64,000 bases of DNA from Cohnella phaseoli (GCF_003386235.1 NZ_QRDZ01000007.1:1-64000), one strand, 5' to 3'; shown: positions 46,175 through 56,513, numbered from the stretch's first letter. Program-made: numbers and translations. Notes: generated from the letters alone by a model not told the origin.

Positions 46175-47899
46175 ATGAAGGAGTTAAAAAAGGAAGACCG
46201 GGTAACGGGCTCGGAAATTTTACTGAGGATGCTGCTGCTCGAAGGAGTCGAATGCGTCTTCGGTTATCCCGGCGGAGCCGTTCTTTATATTTATGACGCC
46301 ATGCACGACAATCCGGACTTCCGCCACCTGCTGACTAGACACGAGCAAGGAGCGATCCACGCGGCGGACGGATATGCCCGCTCTACCGGGAAAATCGGAG
46401 TATGCCTCGCGACCTCCGGTCCCGGCGCTACCAATCTTGTAACAGGCATCGCAACTGCCCATATGGATTCGGTGCCATTGGTGATCGTCACCGGCAATGT
46501 CCCCTCCGACTTGATCGGTACGGATTCTTTTCAAGAAGCCGATATCGTCGGGATTACCCAACCGATTACGAAGCATAATTTTTTCGTGCGGCGGGTCGAG
46601 GATCTGGCGCGGACGATCCGGGAAGCGTTCCAGATCGCGGGTACAGGTCGCAAAGGCCCTGTGCTGATCGATATTCCCAAAGATGTCTCGGCCGCCCTGA
46701 CGACGTTCGTCTACCCGGAACGCCTGAGGTTGCGGAAAATAACCCCCTCCGAGCCCGCGGACGAGCTATCGACGCAGATGGTTCGGTTGATTGAGGCCAT
46801 CCGCGCTTCGGAGCGGCCTGTACTATTGGCGGGAGGAGGCGTCGTCTATTCGGAAGCGGCCGACGAGTTGGACGAATTCGTTCGGGTTACGGGCATTCCT
46901 GTCGTCACCACCTTGCTCGGATTGGGGGGCTATTCCAGCGAATCGGAGCTATGGCTCGGCATGGGCGGAATGCATGGCGCCTATGCCGCGAACGAAGCTC
47001 TGATTCAGTGCGATCTGCTGATCTCTGTCGGAGCCCGTTTCGACGATCGGGTTACGATGAGGCTGGACGGGTTTGCGCCGAATGCCTTGATCGCGCACAT
47101 CGACATCGATGCTGCGGAAATCGGCAAGCTTGTGCCGACCGTCCTCGCGCTGCGAGGCGATGCAAAGGAAATTCTGGCCGACCTCAATCGCCGCATAGGC
47201 TCAGAGCTTCACCGTACTGCCGATGTCCGAGACTGGATCGATCTCCTGCTGCGTTATAAAAGGGAAATCCCGCTTAGCTATGAGCACTCGGCGAGCGTGC
47301 TGAAGCCCCAGTACGTCATCGAGATGATTTCGCGCACAACCGCAGGCGAAGCGATCGTAACGACGGACGTTGGCCAGCATCAAATGTGGACGGCCCAATT
47401 TTATCGCTTCAAGCGTCCTCGCTCCCTGATCACGTCGGGCGGGCTCGGCACGATGGGCTTCGGCTTCCCGTCCGCCATCGGCGCGCAGATCGGCAACCCG
47501 GATCGCATCGTCGTCTCTATCAACGGCGACGGAGGGATGCAGATGTGCGCCCAAGAGTTGGCCGTATGCGCCATTAACCGTATTCCCGTCAAAATCGTCG
47601 TCTTGAACAACGGTACGCTGGGCATGATCAAGCAGTGGCAGGAGCTGATCTACGAACGGCGGTACAGCCATATCGATCTGGACGGAAGTCCGGACTTCGT
47701 CAAACTGGCCGAAGCTTACGGAGTGGCTGCCGGGAGAGCAACGAGCAATGAGGAGGCGGAATCCGAGTGGCAAAAGGCGTTGGCCGAACCCGGCCCCTAT
47801 CTCATAGACTTTGTCGTATCACGAGACGAACTCGTCTATCCGATGGTTCCTCAGGGAGCAAAACTGCAGGATATGATCCTAGGGAGGGAATGCCCATGA
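46175..47899 (+). CDS. ilvB: Acetolactate synthase, large (catalytic) subunit
   Basis: About 574 aa, ThDP/FAD enzyme that condenses two pyruvates (or pyruvate and 2-ketobutyrate), the first common step to valine, leucine and isoleucine. Marks: the ThDP Glu region [34 protein letters not shown], the FAD domain and the C-terminal ThDP motif NGDGGMQMC...[15 protein letters not shown] at 46175 has GGGAGGAA upstream. The stop overlaps the ilvN start codon (ATGA). The ilvN coding region is frameshifted (next entry), so the catalytic subunit may lack its normal regulatory partner. Confidence 0.95.
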   Translation: MKELKKEDRVTGSEILLRMLLLEGVECVFGYPGGAVLYIYDAMHDNPDFRHLLTRHEQGAIHAADGYARSTGKIGVCLATSGPGATNLVTGIATAHMDSVPLVIVTGNVPSDLIGTDSFQEADIVGITQPITKHNFFVRRVEDLARTIREAFQIAGTGRKGPVLIDIPKDVSAALTTFVYPERLRLRKITPSEPADELSTQMVRLIEAIRASERPVLLAGGGVVYSEAADELDEFVRVTGIPVVTTLLGLGGYSSESELWLGMGGMHGAYAANEALIQCDLLISVGARFDDRVTMRLDGFAPNALIAHIDIDAAEIGKLVPTVLALRGDAKEILADLNRRIGSELHRTADVRDWIDLLLRYKREIPLSYEHSASVLKPQYVIEMISRTTAGEAIVTTDVGQHQMWTAQFYRFKRPRSLITSGGLGTMGFGFPSAIGAQIGNPDRIVVSINGDGGMQMCAQELAVCAINRIPVKIVVLNNGTLGMIKQWQELIYERRYSHIDLDGSPDFVKLAEAYGVAAGRATSNEEAESEWQKALAEPGPYLIDFVVSRDELVYPMVPQGAKLQDMILGRECP

Positions 47900-48452
47900 C
47901 AGACAGGCATGCGATCTCCGTGCTCGTGCGCAACGATCCCGGTGTGCTCCAACGGGTGTCGGGATTGTTCTCCCGGCGCGGCTACAATATCGACAGCATC
48001 TCGGTCGGAGATTCCGGGCAGGAGCGCTGTCGCGCACGACGGTTGGAGCCCCCGGGCAGGAGCATCTGTCCCGCATGACGGTTGGAGCCCCCGGGCAGGA
48101 GCATCTGTCGCGCATGACGGTCGTTGCTCGCGGAGACGAGCCGCAAATCCGCCAAATCTGCAGCCAGCTCGGCAAGCTGCTCGATGTCGTCAAGGTCGAG
48201 CCCCTGTCCGGCAAACCGACGATCGAGAGGGAACTGCTGCTCGTCAAGCTGACAGCCGAGCCCGAGAAGAAGGCCGAGCTGTTAAGCCTCATCGAGACGT
48301 TCCGCTCTTCGATCGTCGACGTCGCGCCGCGGACTCTCATCGTTCAAGCGGTCGGCGATCGCGACAAGAACGATGCCTTCCTCCGGCTTCTGCGCCCTTA
48401 CGGCATTCTCGAAATCGCTCGTACCGGGGAAACGGCGATGCTTCGGGGGTGA
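47896..48452 (+). pseudogene. ilvN: Acetolactate synthase small subunit, frameshifted by a repeat
   Basis: ACT-domain regulatory subunit that binds valine and boosts IlvB activity. The N-terminal part ([20 protein letters not shown] and on to SVGDSGQE, 47896-48030) is intact, then an imperfect triplication adds 77 bp (25 codons plus 2 nt) and the frame hits a stop at 48076. The rest (VVARGDEPQIRQICSQLGKL to ETAMLRG) continues in another frame to 48452 and has its own ATGs at 48075 and 48114. Deleting 48014-48090 gives a smooth 159-aa IlvN. So either the gene is dead, the C-terminal part is made separately, or the array can contract. A sequencing error is less likely, because two extra copies would have to be invented. 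Confidence 0.85.
48014..48128 (+). repeat. 38/39-bp triplication inside ilvN
   Basis: Three copies beginning CCGGGCAGGAGC at 48014, 48052 and 48091 (spacings 38 and 39 bp). Each goes on with TGTCSCGCAYGACGGT; the first two then carry TGGAGCCC, absent from normal ilvN. Copy 1 has GCGCTGTC for GCATCTGTC, so the copies are not identical. Confidence 0.9.
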
Positions 48453-48545
48453 AATTAAAAGGGAGTTATTCGGGTTGGACGCTGTTGGCGCCGCTGTAGA
48501 GCGCTGTTAGTTCAAACCGCTGAGTGGAATGTATACGCCTTATTG

Positions 48546-48745
48546 ATTTAAAGCGGAAAATCCGCTTTAAATTCGCTGCCGAGTCCTTTTTGGGCTAATT
48601 AAAGCGGGTTCTCCACCTTATTTTTCCCATTTTCCTTCTTTGGAGAAATTAAGTCGGATTTTCCGCTCTGAATCTGCGTAGAATTCTCTTTCGACAAAAT
48701 CAGCGCGGATTTCCCGCTCTAAATTCTCGACACTCCCCTTCAACC
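48546..48745. repeat. Degenerate 50-51 bp tandem repeats between ilvN and uvrA
   Basis: Four units beginning near 48546, 48597, 48647 and 48698 share the pattern AATTAAAGCGGATTTTCCGC, with an inner palindrome (AAAGCGGAAAATCCGCTTT in the first). The spacings are 51, 50 and 51 bp. No gene is seen from 48453 to 48848; apart from these repeats it holds only the uvrA terminator. Confidence 0.65.
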
Positions 48746-48789
48746 GATGCAAACCACCAAAATTCAGCTATCTACCCCGAGAGAATATA

Positions 48790-48816
48790 AAGGAGCAGGC
48801 CGCGGGCCTGCTCCTT
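48790..48816 (-). terminator. Terminator after uvrA
   Basis: Perfect hairpin AAGGAGCAGGCC / GGCCTGCTCCTT followed on the minus strand by TTTATATTC. It lies 33 bp after the uvrA stop codon. Confidence 0.75.
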
Positions 48817-48848
48817 CTTAACATCTCATACAACGACGACTGCAGCGA

Positions 48849-51707
48849 TCAAACCTTGGTCATAGCCGCTTCCGTACGAGCGCGATCCCGCTCCAGAACC
48901 GGGCCGAGATACTTGCCCGTATAGGACTTGTCGACGGCGGATACGTCCTCCGGCGTGCCGGTGGCGATAATCGTTCCGCCTCCGCTGCCGCCCTCGGGTC
49001 CAAGATCGACAAGATAATCCGCCGTCTTGATTACGTCAAGATTATGCTCGATAACGAGTACGCTCTCCCCGGAATCGACGAGACGGTGCAGCACTTGAAG
49101 CAACCGATCGATGTCGTCGACGTGAAGCCCTGTCGTCGGCTCGTCCAAAATATACAGCGTCTTGCCCGTGCTCCGACGGTACAGTTCCGCTGCAAGCTTA
49201 ACGCGCTGCGCCTCTCCGCCCGACAGCGTCGTCGCCGGCTGACCCAAATCCATATAGCCGAGGCCAACGTCCATCAGCGTCTGCAGCTTGCGGTGAATGC
49301 GAGGAAGATTGACGAAAAACTCCGTCGCGTCCTCGATTGTCATCTCCAGCACTTCGGCAATATTCTTGCCCTTATATTTCACTTCCAGCGTCTCGCGATT
49401 ATAGCGCTTGCCTTTGCAGATTTCGCAAGGCACGTAGACGTCCGGCAGAAAGTGCATCTCGATCTTGATAATGCCGTCGCCCTTGCACGCTTCGCAGCGG
49501 CCGCCCTTGACGTTAAAGCTAAAGCGGCCTTTCTTGTAGCCTCTCACCTTGGCTTCGTTCGTCATCGCGAACACGTCGCGGATGTCGTCGAATACGCCGG
49601 TATACGTCGCCGGATTGGAGCGCGGCGTGCGACCGATCGGAGACTGGTCGATGTCGATGACCTTGTCCAGATGCTCCAGGCCGATAAATTCCTTATACTG
49701 ACCCGGTCGCGTCTTCGCCTTGTTCAAGTCGCGAGCCAGCGTCTTGTACAGAATCTCGTTCACGAGCGTCGACTTGCCGGAGCCGGATACGCCGGTCACC
49801 GCCGTGAATACGCCGAGCGGGAACTTGGCATTCAGATTCTTCAGGTTGTTCTCCTTCGCTCCCTTGATCTCCACCCATTTGCCATTCGGCTTGCGGCGGT
49901 TCAGAGGAACGGGGATGAACTTGCGGCCGCTCAGGTAAGCCCCGGTCAGCGAGCTCTCGTTCTCCATCACTTCCGACGGCGTGCCTTCGGCGATGACCTG
50001 TCCTCCGTGCTTGCCCGCTCCCGGCCCAATGTCGACGATCCAGTCGGCGGCCATCATCGTGTCCTCGTCATGCTCGACGACGATCAGCGTATTGCCGAGG
50101 TCGCGCATATGGTTCAGCGTCTGGATCAGCCGGTCGTTGTCCCGCTGATGCAGGCCGATGCTCGGCTCGTCCAGAATATACAGCACGCCCATCAGGCTGG
50201 AGCCGATCTGCGTCGCAAGTCGGATCCGCTGCGCTTCGCCGCCAGACAGCGTGCCGGCCGCGCGGGAGAGCGTCAAGTATTCGAGACCGACGTTGACGAG
50301 GAAGCCCAGCCGGTTGTTGATCTCCTTGAGAATCAGGTTGGCGATCGACAGCTCCTTCTCGGTCAGATCGAGGCCGGAGAAGAAGCGCTGCGCTTCGCCG
50401 ATGGACAGCGAGGTGACGTGAGCAATATTCTGCGCGCCCACCGTAACGGCTAGCACTTCCCTCTTCAAGCGCTGTCCGCGGCACTTGCCGCAAGGCTTGG
50501 CGGACATATACACTTCGATGAACTCGCGAATGCCTTCGGAGCCGGTCTCCCGGTAGCGGCGTTCCAGGTTGTGGACGACGCCCTCGAACGGCACCTGCGC
50601 ATCGCGCGTATGGCCGAATTCGTTCTCGTAGCGGAAGCGGATGCGTTCTCCGCCCGTTCCGTACAGAATGATCTGCAAATGCTTGTCCTGCAGCTGTTCG
50701 ATCGGCACGTCGGTCGGTATGCCGTAATGCGCGCACACCGCGTTCAGAAATTGCGGATAATAGTTGGAGGTGCTGCCCGCCCAGGCCTCGAACGCGCCCT
50801 CTTCGATGCTCTTGGAGCGATCGGGGACAAGCAATTCGGGATCGACGATCATCTTGACGCCAAGCCCGTCGCACTCCGGACAAGCGCCGAAAGGCGAGTT
50901 GAAGGAGAACATGCGCGGAGCCAGCTCATCCATCGAGAAGCCGCACTCCGGACAAGCAAGATTGGAGTTGAACATCAGTTCTTCCTTATCGATAATATCG
51001 ACGAGAACTTGACCCCCGGACAGCTTCAGCGCCATCTCAAGCGAGTCGGCAAGCCGCGTCTGCACATCGTCCTTGACGACAATGCGGTCGACGACGACCT
51101 CGATCGAATGCTTCTTGTTCTTCTCCAGCTCGATCTTCTCGGAGAGATCGCGGATCTCTCCGTTGACGCGAACGCGCACGAAGCCCTGCTTCTGAACGTC
51201 GGCCAGCAGCTTGGCGTGTTCGCCCTTGCGCCCCGATACGACAGGAGCCAGAATCTGCAGACGCGTCCGCTCGGGATATTCCATAATGCGGTCGACCATC
51301 TGCTCGACCGTCTGGGAAGTAATCTCGATGCCGTGATCCGGACAATGAGGCTTGCCGACACGGGCGTACATGAGACGCAAGTAATCGTAAATCTCCGTGA
51401 CCGTGCCTACGGTCGAACGGGGGTTGCGGCTCGTCGTCTTCTGGTCGATGGAAATCGCCGGAGACAAGCCGTCTATGGAATCGACGTCAGGCTTATCCAT
51501 CTGCCCGAGAAACTGACGGGCGTAAGCGGACAAAGACTCGACATAGCGGCGCTGCCCTTCGGCGTAAATCGTGTCGAAGGCGAGCGAGGATTTGCCCGAG
51601 CCGGACAGCCCGGTTAGCACGACAAACTTGTCGCGCGGAATCGTAACGTCGATGTTCTTCAGGTTATGGGCGCGAGCGCCCTTAATGACGATCTGCTCGT
51701 TAGCCAA
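48849..51707 (-). CDS. uvrA: UvrABC system protein A
   Basis: About 952 aa, ATPase that scans DNA for bulky damage and loads UvrB. Two ABC modules: Walker [14 protein letters not shown] and [13 protein letters not shown], signatures [12 protein letters not shown] and [12 protein letters not shown], and zinc modules with [19 protein letters not shown] and [24 protein letters not shown] start at 51707 (giving [20 protein letters not shown]) matches the usual N-terminus and has AAAGGGG 10 bp upstream; a longer GTG at 51773 is not conserved. The ribosome site sits in the 3' arm of a terminator-like hairpin, and a MITE separates the gene from uvrB. Confidence 0.96.
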   Translation of the reverse strand: MANEQIVIKGARAHNLKNIDVTIPRDKFVVLTGLSGSGKSSLAFDTIYAEGQRRYVESLSAYARQFLGQMDKPDVDSIDGLSPAISIDQKTTSRNPRSTVGTVTEIYDYLRLMYARVGKPHCPDHGIEITSQTVEQMVDRIMEYPERTRLQILAPVVSGRKGEHAKLLADVQKQGFVRVRVNGEIRDLSEKIELEKNKKHSIEVVVDRIVVKDDVQTRLADSLEMALKLSGGQVLVDIIDKEELMFNSNLACPECGFSMDELAPRMFSFNSPFGACPECDGLGVKMIVDPELLVPDRSKSIEEGAFEAWAGSTSNYYPQFLNAVCAHYGIPTDVPIEQLQDKHLQIILYGTGGERIRFRYENEFGHTRDAQVPFEGVVHNLERRYRETGSEGIREFIEVYMSAKPCGKCRGQRLKREVLAVTVGAQNIAHVTSLSIGEAQRFFSGLDLTEKELSIANLILKEINNRLGFLVNVGLEYLTLSRAAGTLSGGEAQRIRLATQIGSSLMGVLYILDEPSIGLHQRDNDRLIQTLNHMRDLGNTLIVVEHDEDTMMAADWIVDIGPGAGKHGGQVIAEGTPSEVMENESSLTGAYLSGRKFIPVPLNRRKPNGKWVEIKGAKENNLKNLNAKFPLGVFTAVTGVSGSGKSTLVNEILYKTLARDLNKAKTRPGQYKEFIGLEHLDKVIDIDQSPIGRTPRSNPATYTGVFDDIRDVFAMTNEAKVRGYKKGRFSFNVKGGRCEACKGDGIIKIEMHFLPDVYVPCEICKGKRYNRETLEVKYKGKNIAEVLEMTIEDATEFFVNLPRIHRKLQTLMDVGLGYMDLGQPATTLSGGEAQRVKLAAELYRRSTGKTLYILDEPTTGLHVDDIDRLLQVLHRLVDSGESVLVIEHNLDVIKTADYLVDLGPEGGSGGGTIIATGTPEDVSAVDKSYTGKYLGPVLERDRARTEAAMTKV

Positions 51708-51709
51708 AA

Positions 51710-51742
51710 CGAAAAAGCCCCTTTCGCGACAAGGCGGGGGCT
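51710..51742 (-). promoter_or_regulatory. Terminator-like hairpin over the uvrA ribosome site
   Basis: On the minus strand AGCCCC pairs with GGGGCT around a loop, followed by TTTTTCG, directly before the TTG start of uvrA. The GGGG arm is also the ribosome-binding site. It could act as a weak attenuator or limit translation. Inference only. Confidence 0.4.
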
Positions 51743-51845
51743 GCTCTTCCAGCTTGACCGTCCGCAGTCGCACTCCGTATAGGAATGTACGTTCCCGTTA
51801 ATTATACCGAACTGCGGGCGGCCTTGCAAATAGATTTGAGAGGAT

Positions 51846-52013
51846 GTTCAAAAAGTCAACTTTTGATGACGAAGTAAAGCAGGAAGCGGATTCGACATCG
51901 AATCTTGAATTCAGCCGGGCCTTCCGGTGCTCACGTAGGTTTTCCTACGCTCTGCTCCTCACTCCCTAAGCCTCATCCAACCTTCTTGGTCCTGAAAAGC
52001 CGACTTTTTGAAC
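51846..52013. mobile_element. MITE-like element, copy 1, between uvrB and uvrA
   Basis: About 168 bp with 12-bp terminal inverted repeats GTTCAAAAAGTC (51846-51857) and its complement (52002-52013). The interior (CGAATCTTGAATTCAGCCGG, then CTTCCGGTGCTCACGTAG and TCATCCAACCTTCTTGG) is shared with copy 2 at 63318-63494. No coding sequence, no clear target duplication for this copy. Sits in the uvrB-uvrA gap. Confidence 0.7.
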
Positions 52014-52041
52014 ACGAACTTGTATGGAAGGTCTGAGAGAG

Positions 52042-54042
52042 CTACATTGTAGCCTTCAGCTCAAGCAACGCGTCGCGGAGCTCTGCGGCGCGCTCGAACT
52101 GCAGGCTCTTCGCCGCTTCCTTCATCTCGAACTCCAGACGCTCGATGACAGAAGCGCGATCCTTCTTCGACAGCTTGCTGAGATCCTCCGCACCGGTCAG
52201 GAACGAGCTCTTCGTTTCTACGGCTTTGGTCGCTTCGATCAAGTCTCTGACTTTCTTGATGATCGTCTGAGGCGTAATGCCATGCTGTTCGTTGTAAGCC
52301 AGCTGAATGGCACGGCGTCGCTCAGTCTCGCTGATTGCCCGCTCCATCGAATCGGTGATCCTGTCTCCATACATAATGACGCGGCCTTCCGCATTCCGCG
52401 CCGCACGGCCGATCGTCTGGATAAGCGATCGCTCCGAGCGTAGAAATCCTTCCTTATCGGCATCCAGAATCGACACCAGGCTGACCTCCGGCAAATCGAG
52501 TCCTTCCCGGAGAAGGTTGATACCAACAACGACGTCGAACGTTCCCAGTCGCAAATCGCGCAAAATCGCCATCCGCTCCAACGTCTTGATGTCCGAGTGC
52601 AAGTAGCGAACCTTGATGCCGACTTCCTTCATATAATCGGTCAGATCCTCGGACATCTTCTTCGTCAGCGTCGTTACCAGCACGCGCTCGTCCTTCGCGA
52701 TCCGGTCGCGAATCTCTCCAAGCAGATCGTCGATCTGCCCCTTGGTCGGACGTACCTCTATAATCGGGTCGACCAGTCCCGTCGGACGGATGATCTGCTC
52801 GACGACGGTTGGGCAGTGCTCCAGCTCGTAAGGTCCCGGCGTTGCGGAAACGTAGATCAACTGCTTCGCCTTCTGCTCGAATTCCTCGAAACGAAGCGGA
52901 CGGTTATCCTTGGCCGACGGCAGGCGGAAGCCATGATCGACGAGCACCGACTTCCGGGCCTGGTCACCGTTGTACATCGCCCGCACCTGCGGCAGCGTAA
53001 CGTGCGACTCGTCGATGACGACGACGAAGTCATCCGGGAAAAAGTCCATCAGCGTGTACGGGGTAGCGCCGCGCTCGCGGAACGTCATCGGCCCCGAATA
53101 GTTCTCGATGCCGGAGCAAAAGCCCATCTCGGCCATCATCTCCAGATCGTACCGCGTGCGCTGCTCCAGCCGCTGCGCTTCAAGCAGCTTACCCTGCTCT
53201 CTCAGCTCGGCCAGCCGTTCCTCCAGTTCGCGCTCGATGTTCACGAGCGCCCGCTTCATTTTCTCCTCGCCGGTAACGAAGTGAGACCCCGGGAAAATGA
53301 CGACGTGCTCTCGTTCGCCCGTAATCTCGCCCGTCAGCACGTCGATCTCCGTGATCCGTTCAATCTCGTCCCCGAACATCTCGACGCGAATCGCCGAATC
53401 CCCCCGCGACACCGGGAAAATCTCAATCACATCGCCGCGCACGCGGAACGTGCCCCGGACGAAGTTGAGATCGTTGCGCTCGTACTGAATGTCGATCAAC
53501 TTGTGCAAAATGGCGTTGCGAGACTTCTCCATCCCCACTCTCAGGCTGAGCCTGAGATCGCGGTACTCCTCGGGAGAACCGAGACCGTAAATGCAGGACA
53601 CGCTCGCCACGATAATGACGTCGCGCCGCTCGAACAGCGCCGCCGTGGAGGAGTGACGCATCTTATCGATCTCGTCGTTGATGCTGGAATCCTTCTCGAT
53701 ATACGTATCGGTAGACGGTATATACGCCTCGGGCTGATAGTAATCATAATAACTGACGAAGTATTCCACCGAGTTCTCCGGGAAAAACTCCTTGAACTCG
53801 CTGCACAGCTGCATCGCCAGCGTCTTATTATGAGCGATCACGAGCGTCGGGCGGTTCACCTTCGCGATCGTCTGGGCGATCGTAAAAGTCTTCCCCGTCC
53901 CCGTCGCCCCGAGCAGCGTCTGATGCCTCTTGCCCGCCGCTATACCTTCCGCAAGCTGGCTGATCGCACCCGGCTGGTCGCCGGAAGGCGCGTACTCCGA
54001 AACCAGGTTAAACGGCTTATTCAACAATTCCGTATCGGCCAT
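52042..54042 (-). CDS. uvrB: UvrABC system protein B
   Basis: 666 aa helicase-like protein that verifies damage handed over by UvrA and recruits UvrC. Walker [14 protein letters not shown], the beta-hairpin region ([12 protein letters not shown]), motif [14 protein letters not shown], motif [14 protein letters not shown], and the C-terminal UvrC-binding coiled coil ([19 protein letters not shown]). ATG at 54042 with AAAGGGG upstream at a somewhat long spacing of about 12 bp. Preceded by a strong promoter with a LexA-like box, and followed by uvrA after 334 bp holding a MITE. Confidence 0.97.
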   Translation of the reverse strand: MADTELLNKPFNLVSEYAPSGDQPGAISQLAEGIAAGKRHQTLLGATGTGKTFTIAQTIAKVNRPTLVIAHNKTLAMQLCSEFKEFFPENSVEYFVSYYDYYQPEAYIPSTDTYIEKDSSINDEIDKMRHSSTAALFERRDVIIVASVSCIYGLGSPEEYRDLRLSLRVGMEKSRNAILHKLIDIQYERNDLNFVRGTFRVRGDVIEIFPVSRGDSAIRVEMFGDEIERITEIDVLTGEITGEREHVVIFPGSHFVTGEEKMKRALVNIERELEERLAELREQGKLLEAQRLEQRTRYDLEMMAEMGFCSGIENYSGPMTFRERGATPYTLMDFFPDDFVVVIDESHVTLPQVRAMYNGDQARKSVLVDHGFRLPSAKDNRPLRFEEFEQKAKQLIYVSATPGPYELEHCPTVVEQIIRPTGLVDPIIEVRPTKGQIDDLLGEIRDRIAKDERVLVTTLTKKMSEDLTDYMKEVGIKVRYLHSDIKTLERMAILRDLRLGTFDVVVGINLLREGLDLPEVSLVSILDADKEGFLRSERSLIQTIGRAARNAEGRVIMYGDRITDSMERAISETERRRAIQLAYNEQHGITPQTIIKKVRDLIEATKAVETKSSFLTGAEDLSKLSKKDRASVIERLEFEMKEAAKSLQFERAAELRDALLELKATM

Positions 54043-54139
54043 CCGTTATCGTTGCCCCTTTCCGCATCCGCAGCTGCACGTGATCGGTTCAATCCCGTTC
54101 TTCTCTGCGAATCGTTCGTTTATATCCGTTCCGTCAACA

Positions 54140-54151
54140 GAATGTGTGTTC
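54140..54151 (-). promoter_or_regulatory. LexA (SOS) box candidate for uvrBA
   Basis: Minus strand reads GAACACACATTC, one mismatch from the Firmicute LexA box GAACnnnnGTTC. It starts about 7 bp downstream of the -10 box, so a bound repressor would block initiation. uvrBA is a known LexA target in Bacillus, which supports the call, but the site was read by eye. Confidence 0.5.
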
Positions 54152-54157
54152 CCATCT

Positions 54158-54186
54158 ATTATATCGGTTTGTCGGCGAAGCGTCAA
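54158..54186 (-). promoter_or_regulatory. uvrB promoter
   Basis: Minus-strand -35 TTGACG (54181-54186), 17-bp spacer, -10 TATAAT (54158-54163). A near-consensus sigma-A promoter about 115 bp before the uvrB start. Confidence 0.7.
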
Positions 54187-54230
54187 AAGAGCCCGCGCCC
54201 AAGACGGGGTCGGATTTTGGCGATTATGCA

Positions 54231-54260
54231 GCAAACTTTCGTCTTTTTATGATACGATAT
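54231..54260 (+). promoter_or_regulatory. Possible ECF-sigma promoter of the SPFH operon
   Basis: Upstream of the SPFH gene: AAAC (54233-54236) and CGATA (54255-54259), separated by 18 bp, resembling ECF sites (AAC / CGTC or CGTA), as used by SigW for the pspA-ydjGHI operon in B. subtilis. About 70 bp before the ATG. A sigma-A promoter was not found in the same place, but the match is only moderate. Confidence 0.35.
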
Positions 54261-54327
54261 AACTAATTGAACATATTCGCTAAAAAATCGCCTTTCGAGC
54301 GTTCGGAGGCAGACTGGAGAGTGACGC

Positions 54328-55377
54328 ATGGGTTTGTTTGATTTCATTAAAGGACAGTTCATAGAAGTCATCGAATGGCTCGACGATCGGGGGATTGTCG
54401 TCTATCGCTTCCCGGCCTACGACAACGCGATCAAGATGGGAGCAAAGCTCATCGTCCGCGAATCCCAAGCCGCTATTTTCGTTAACGAAGGGCAGATTGC
54501 CGACGTTTTCGGCCCTGGCACCTATACACTAAGCACGCAAAACATGCCTGTGCTTACAGCTCTTAAATCGTGGAAGCACGGCTTCAACTCCCCGTTCAAA
54601 TCGGACGTTTACTTCGTGAACATGACCACCTTTACCGATCAAAAATGGGGCACGACAAACCCGGTCATTATGCGCGATCCCGAGTTCGGGATGATTCGGA
54701 TGCGAGGCTTCGGCAATTATTCCTTCCGAGTGCAGGATCCCGTCATCTTTTTGCGCGATATTTTCGGAACGAAAAAGGAGTTCACGACCGCTGGCATCAC
54801 CGGCTATCTGAAAGCGGTCGTCGTATCCGGAATCAGCGATCTCGTCGGCGAAGCGAAAATTCCGGTGCTCGACTTGGCGAGCTCCTACGACGAGCTCGGA
54901 CGAATGACTGCGGAGAAGCTGCTGCCGAACTTTGCGGCGATCGGTCTTGCCCTGACGAACGTAACGATCGAAAACCTGTCGCTGCCGCCGGAAGTGGAGC
55001 AGATGATCGACCGCAAATCGTCGATGAACATCGCCGGCAACCTGGATCAATATATGAAGTATCAGACGGCCGAGGCGCTTCGCGAAGCCGCGAACAATCC
55101 GCACGGCGGCGCGGCGGGCGCAGGCGCGGAGTTGGGCGCGGGCATGGCGATGGGTCAGATGATGGGACAAATGTTCCAGCAGATGAACTCGGGCGGCGGC
55201 GCGGCGGGGGCAGCCGGGCAAGCTTCTGCAGGCCAGAGCTCGACGGGGCAAGGGGCGGCTTCGGGAGATGCGGGGCAGCAGGGGCAAGCTTCAGGCGGCA
55301 AGAAGTTCTGCTCCGAATGCGGAAGCCGGCTGAACGAGAACGCGAAATTCTGTTCCGATTGCGGAAGTAAACTTTAG
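54328..55377 (+). CDS. SPFH-domain protein with C-terminal zinc ribbon (YdjI-like)
   Basis: 349 aa. SPFH/band-7 type domain (about residues 20-235, of the viral-core-protein-like class: LIVRESQAAIFVNEGQIADV, GPGTYTLSTQNMPVL), then a Met/Gly/Ala/Gln-rich linker (about 240-320) and a terminal zinc ribbon with CSECGSRL and CSDCGSKL. No membrane helix, so it is cytoplasmic or membrane-associated through partners. B. subtilis YdjI is built this way and works in the cell-envelope stress network. Followed 17 bp later by another zinc-ribbon protein, an operon. Confidence 0.82.
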   Translation: MGLFDFIKGQFIEVIEWLDDRGIVVYRFPAYDNAIKMGAKLIVRESQAAIFVNEGQIADVFGPGTYTLSTQNMPVLTALKSWKHGFNSPFKSDVYFVNMTTFTDQKWGTTNPVIMRDPEFGMIRMRGFGNYSFRVQDPVIFLRDIFGTKKEFTTAGITGYLKAVVVSGISDLVGEAKIPVLDLASSYDELGRMTAEKLLPNFAAIGLALTNVTIENLSLPPEVEQMIDRKSSMNIAGNLDQYMKYQTAEALREAANNPHGGAAGAGAELGAGMAMGQMMGQMFQQMNSGGGAAGAAGQASAGQSSTGQGAASGDAGQQGQASGGKKFCSECGSRLNENAKFCSDCGSKL

Positions 55378-55394
55378 CCGGAGGCGTCATTTAG

Positions 55395-56513
55395 ATGAAT
55401 AACGCTGCGACCGCGATTCGATTCCCGTGCCCCAGTTGCGCGGGTCCGATGGTATTCGATGCGGAAAGTCAAAACCTGAAATGCCAATATTGCGGAGCGA
55501 ATAAGGAAATCGAGAAAATTCTCGACGAGCCCGTGGAGCATGCCTTCAACCGGCGCGACGAGAATCTGGATCGCCTGCAGGACTGGGGTGCGCAGCAACA
55601 GGCAATTCACTGCGAGACATGCGGCGGAGAGACGCTGATCCCGGCGGGGCAGACGACGTCCACCTGCGTCTTCTGCGGCTCTCCGAAGGTGCTAAGCCAA
55701 GAAAATGTACGCAGCATCCGCCCGGAATCCGTTATCCCCTTCCGGGTATCGCGCGATGAGGCGCTCAACTCGTTCGCCCGTTGGAAGAAAAAGAAATATT
55801 TTATGCCTAATCACTTCAAAAAAACGGATGTCGACTCCCAGTTGAACGGGATCTATATCCCCTACTGGACTTACGACACCGAGACGTATTCGGTTTACTC
55901 CGCAGAGGTTGGCATATATCACTACCGGACGGTAACCAAGACGAGGGTCGTCAACGGCAAAACCGAGACGTACACCGCCCAGGAGAGATACACCGTCTGG
56001 CATTCTACGCGAGGGGATTACGGCAGGAGCTTCGACGACATTCTCATCCCGGCTTCAGGGCACTATAACTCCGATTTGCTGAAGGAGCTGGGAGATTTCA
56101 AGCTGTCCGAGCTTCACGGCTACAAGCCGGAGTATTTGAGCGGCTACATCTCGGAGCGTTATTCCATCACTCGCGAGGAAGGCTGGGAGAAGGCGCAGCA
56201 GCGAGCCGACAGTACGCTTAATACGGAAATCCGCAGTGTGATCGGCGGGGACGAAATCCGCAACCTGCGCATCCGGACTACGTACAATGCCATCACTTAT
56301 AAACATCTGCTGCTGCCGGTATGGAACGCCAACTACGTCTACAAATCGAAGAAGTATTACTACATGGTGAACGGCCAGACGGGGACCGTCTCCGGACGCG
56401 TTCCCCGCAGCGCCCTCAAAATCACTCTGTTCACGCTATTCCTGCTGGGCATCGTCGGCTCCATCGTCTGGTTTATCGCCAGCCACCCGGAAATCACCTC
56501 GACTACAACATAA
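55395..56513 (+). CDS. Zinc-ribbon membrane protein (YdjG-like)
   Basis: 372 aa. Two N-terminal zinc ribbons (CPSCAGPMVF, KCQYCGANKE and CETCGGETLI, CVFCGSPKVL), a long soluble middle (about residues 90-330; IYIPYWTYDTETYSVYS) and one C-terminal membrane helix (about 342-362, ITLFTLFLLGIVGSIVWFIA). Matches the TFIIB-type zinc-ribbon proteins that lie beside YdjI in Bacillus pspA-ydjGHI. Ribosome site GGAGG, then a terminator. With the SPFH gene it may form a membrane scaffold; the order (SPFH first) is reversed relative to B. subtilis. Confidence 0.8.
   Translation: MNNAATAIRFPCPSCAGPMVFDAESQNLKCQYCGANKEIEKILDEPVEHAFNRRDENLDRLQDWGAQQQAIHCETCGGETLIPAGQTTSTCVFCGSPKVLSQENVRSIRPESVIPFRVSRDEALNSFARWKKKKYFMPNHFKKTDVDSQLNGIYIPYWTYDTETYSVYSAEVGIYHYRTVTKTRVVNGKTETYTAQERYTVWHSTRGDYGRSFDDILIPASGHYNSDLLKELGDFKLSELHGYKPEYLSGYISERYSITREEGWEKAQQRADSTLNTEIRSVIGGDEIRNLRIRTTYNAITYKHLLLPVWNANYVYKSKKYYYMVNGQTGTVSGRVPRSALKITLFTLFLLGIVGSIVWFIASHPEITSTTT

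Noticed and set aside
47909..48499. 196-aa open frame through the ilvN repeat
   Set aside because: Reads the ilvN region in a non-conserved frame with Arg/Ala/Ser-rich repeats; the ACT-domain sequence lies in the other two frames.
49044..50453. 469-aa open frame on the plus strand
   Set aside because: Shadow opposite uvrA with typical antisense composition.
52597..54252. 551-aa open frame on the plus strand
   Set aside because: Shadow opposite uvrB; no ribosome site and no recognisable domain.
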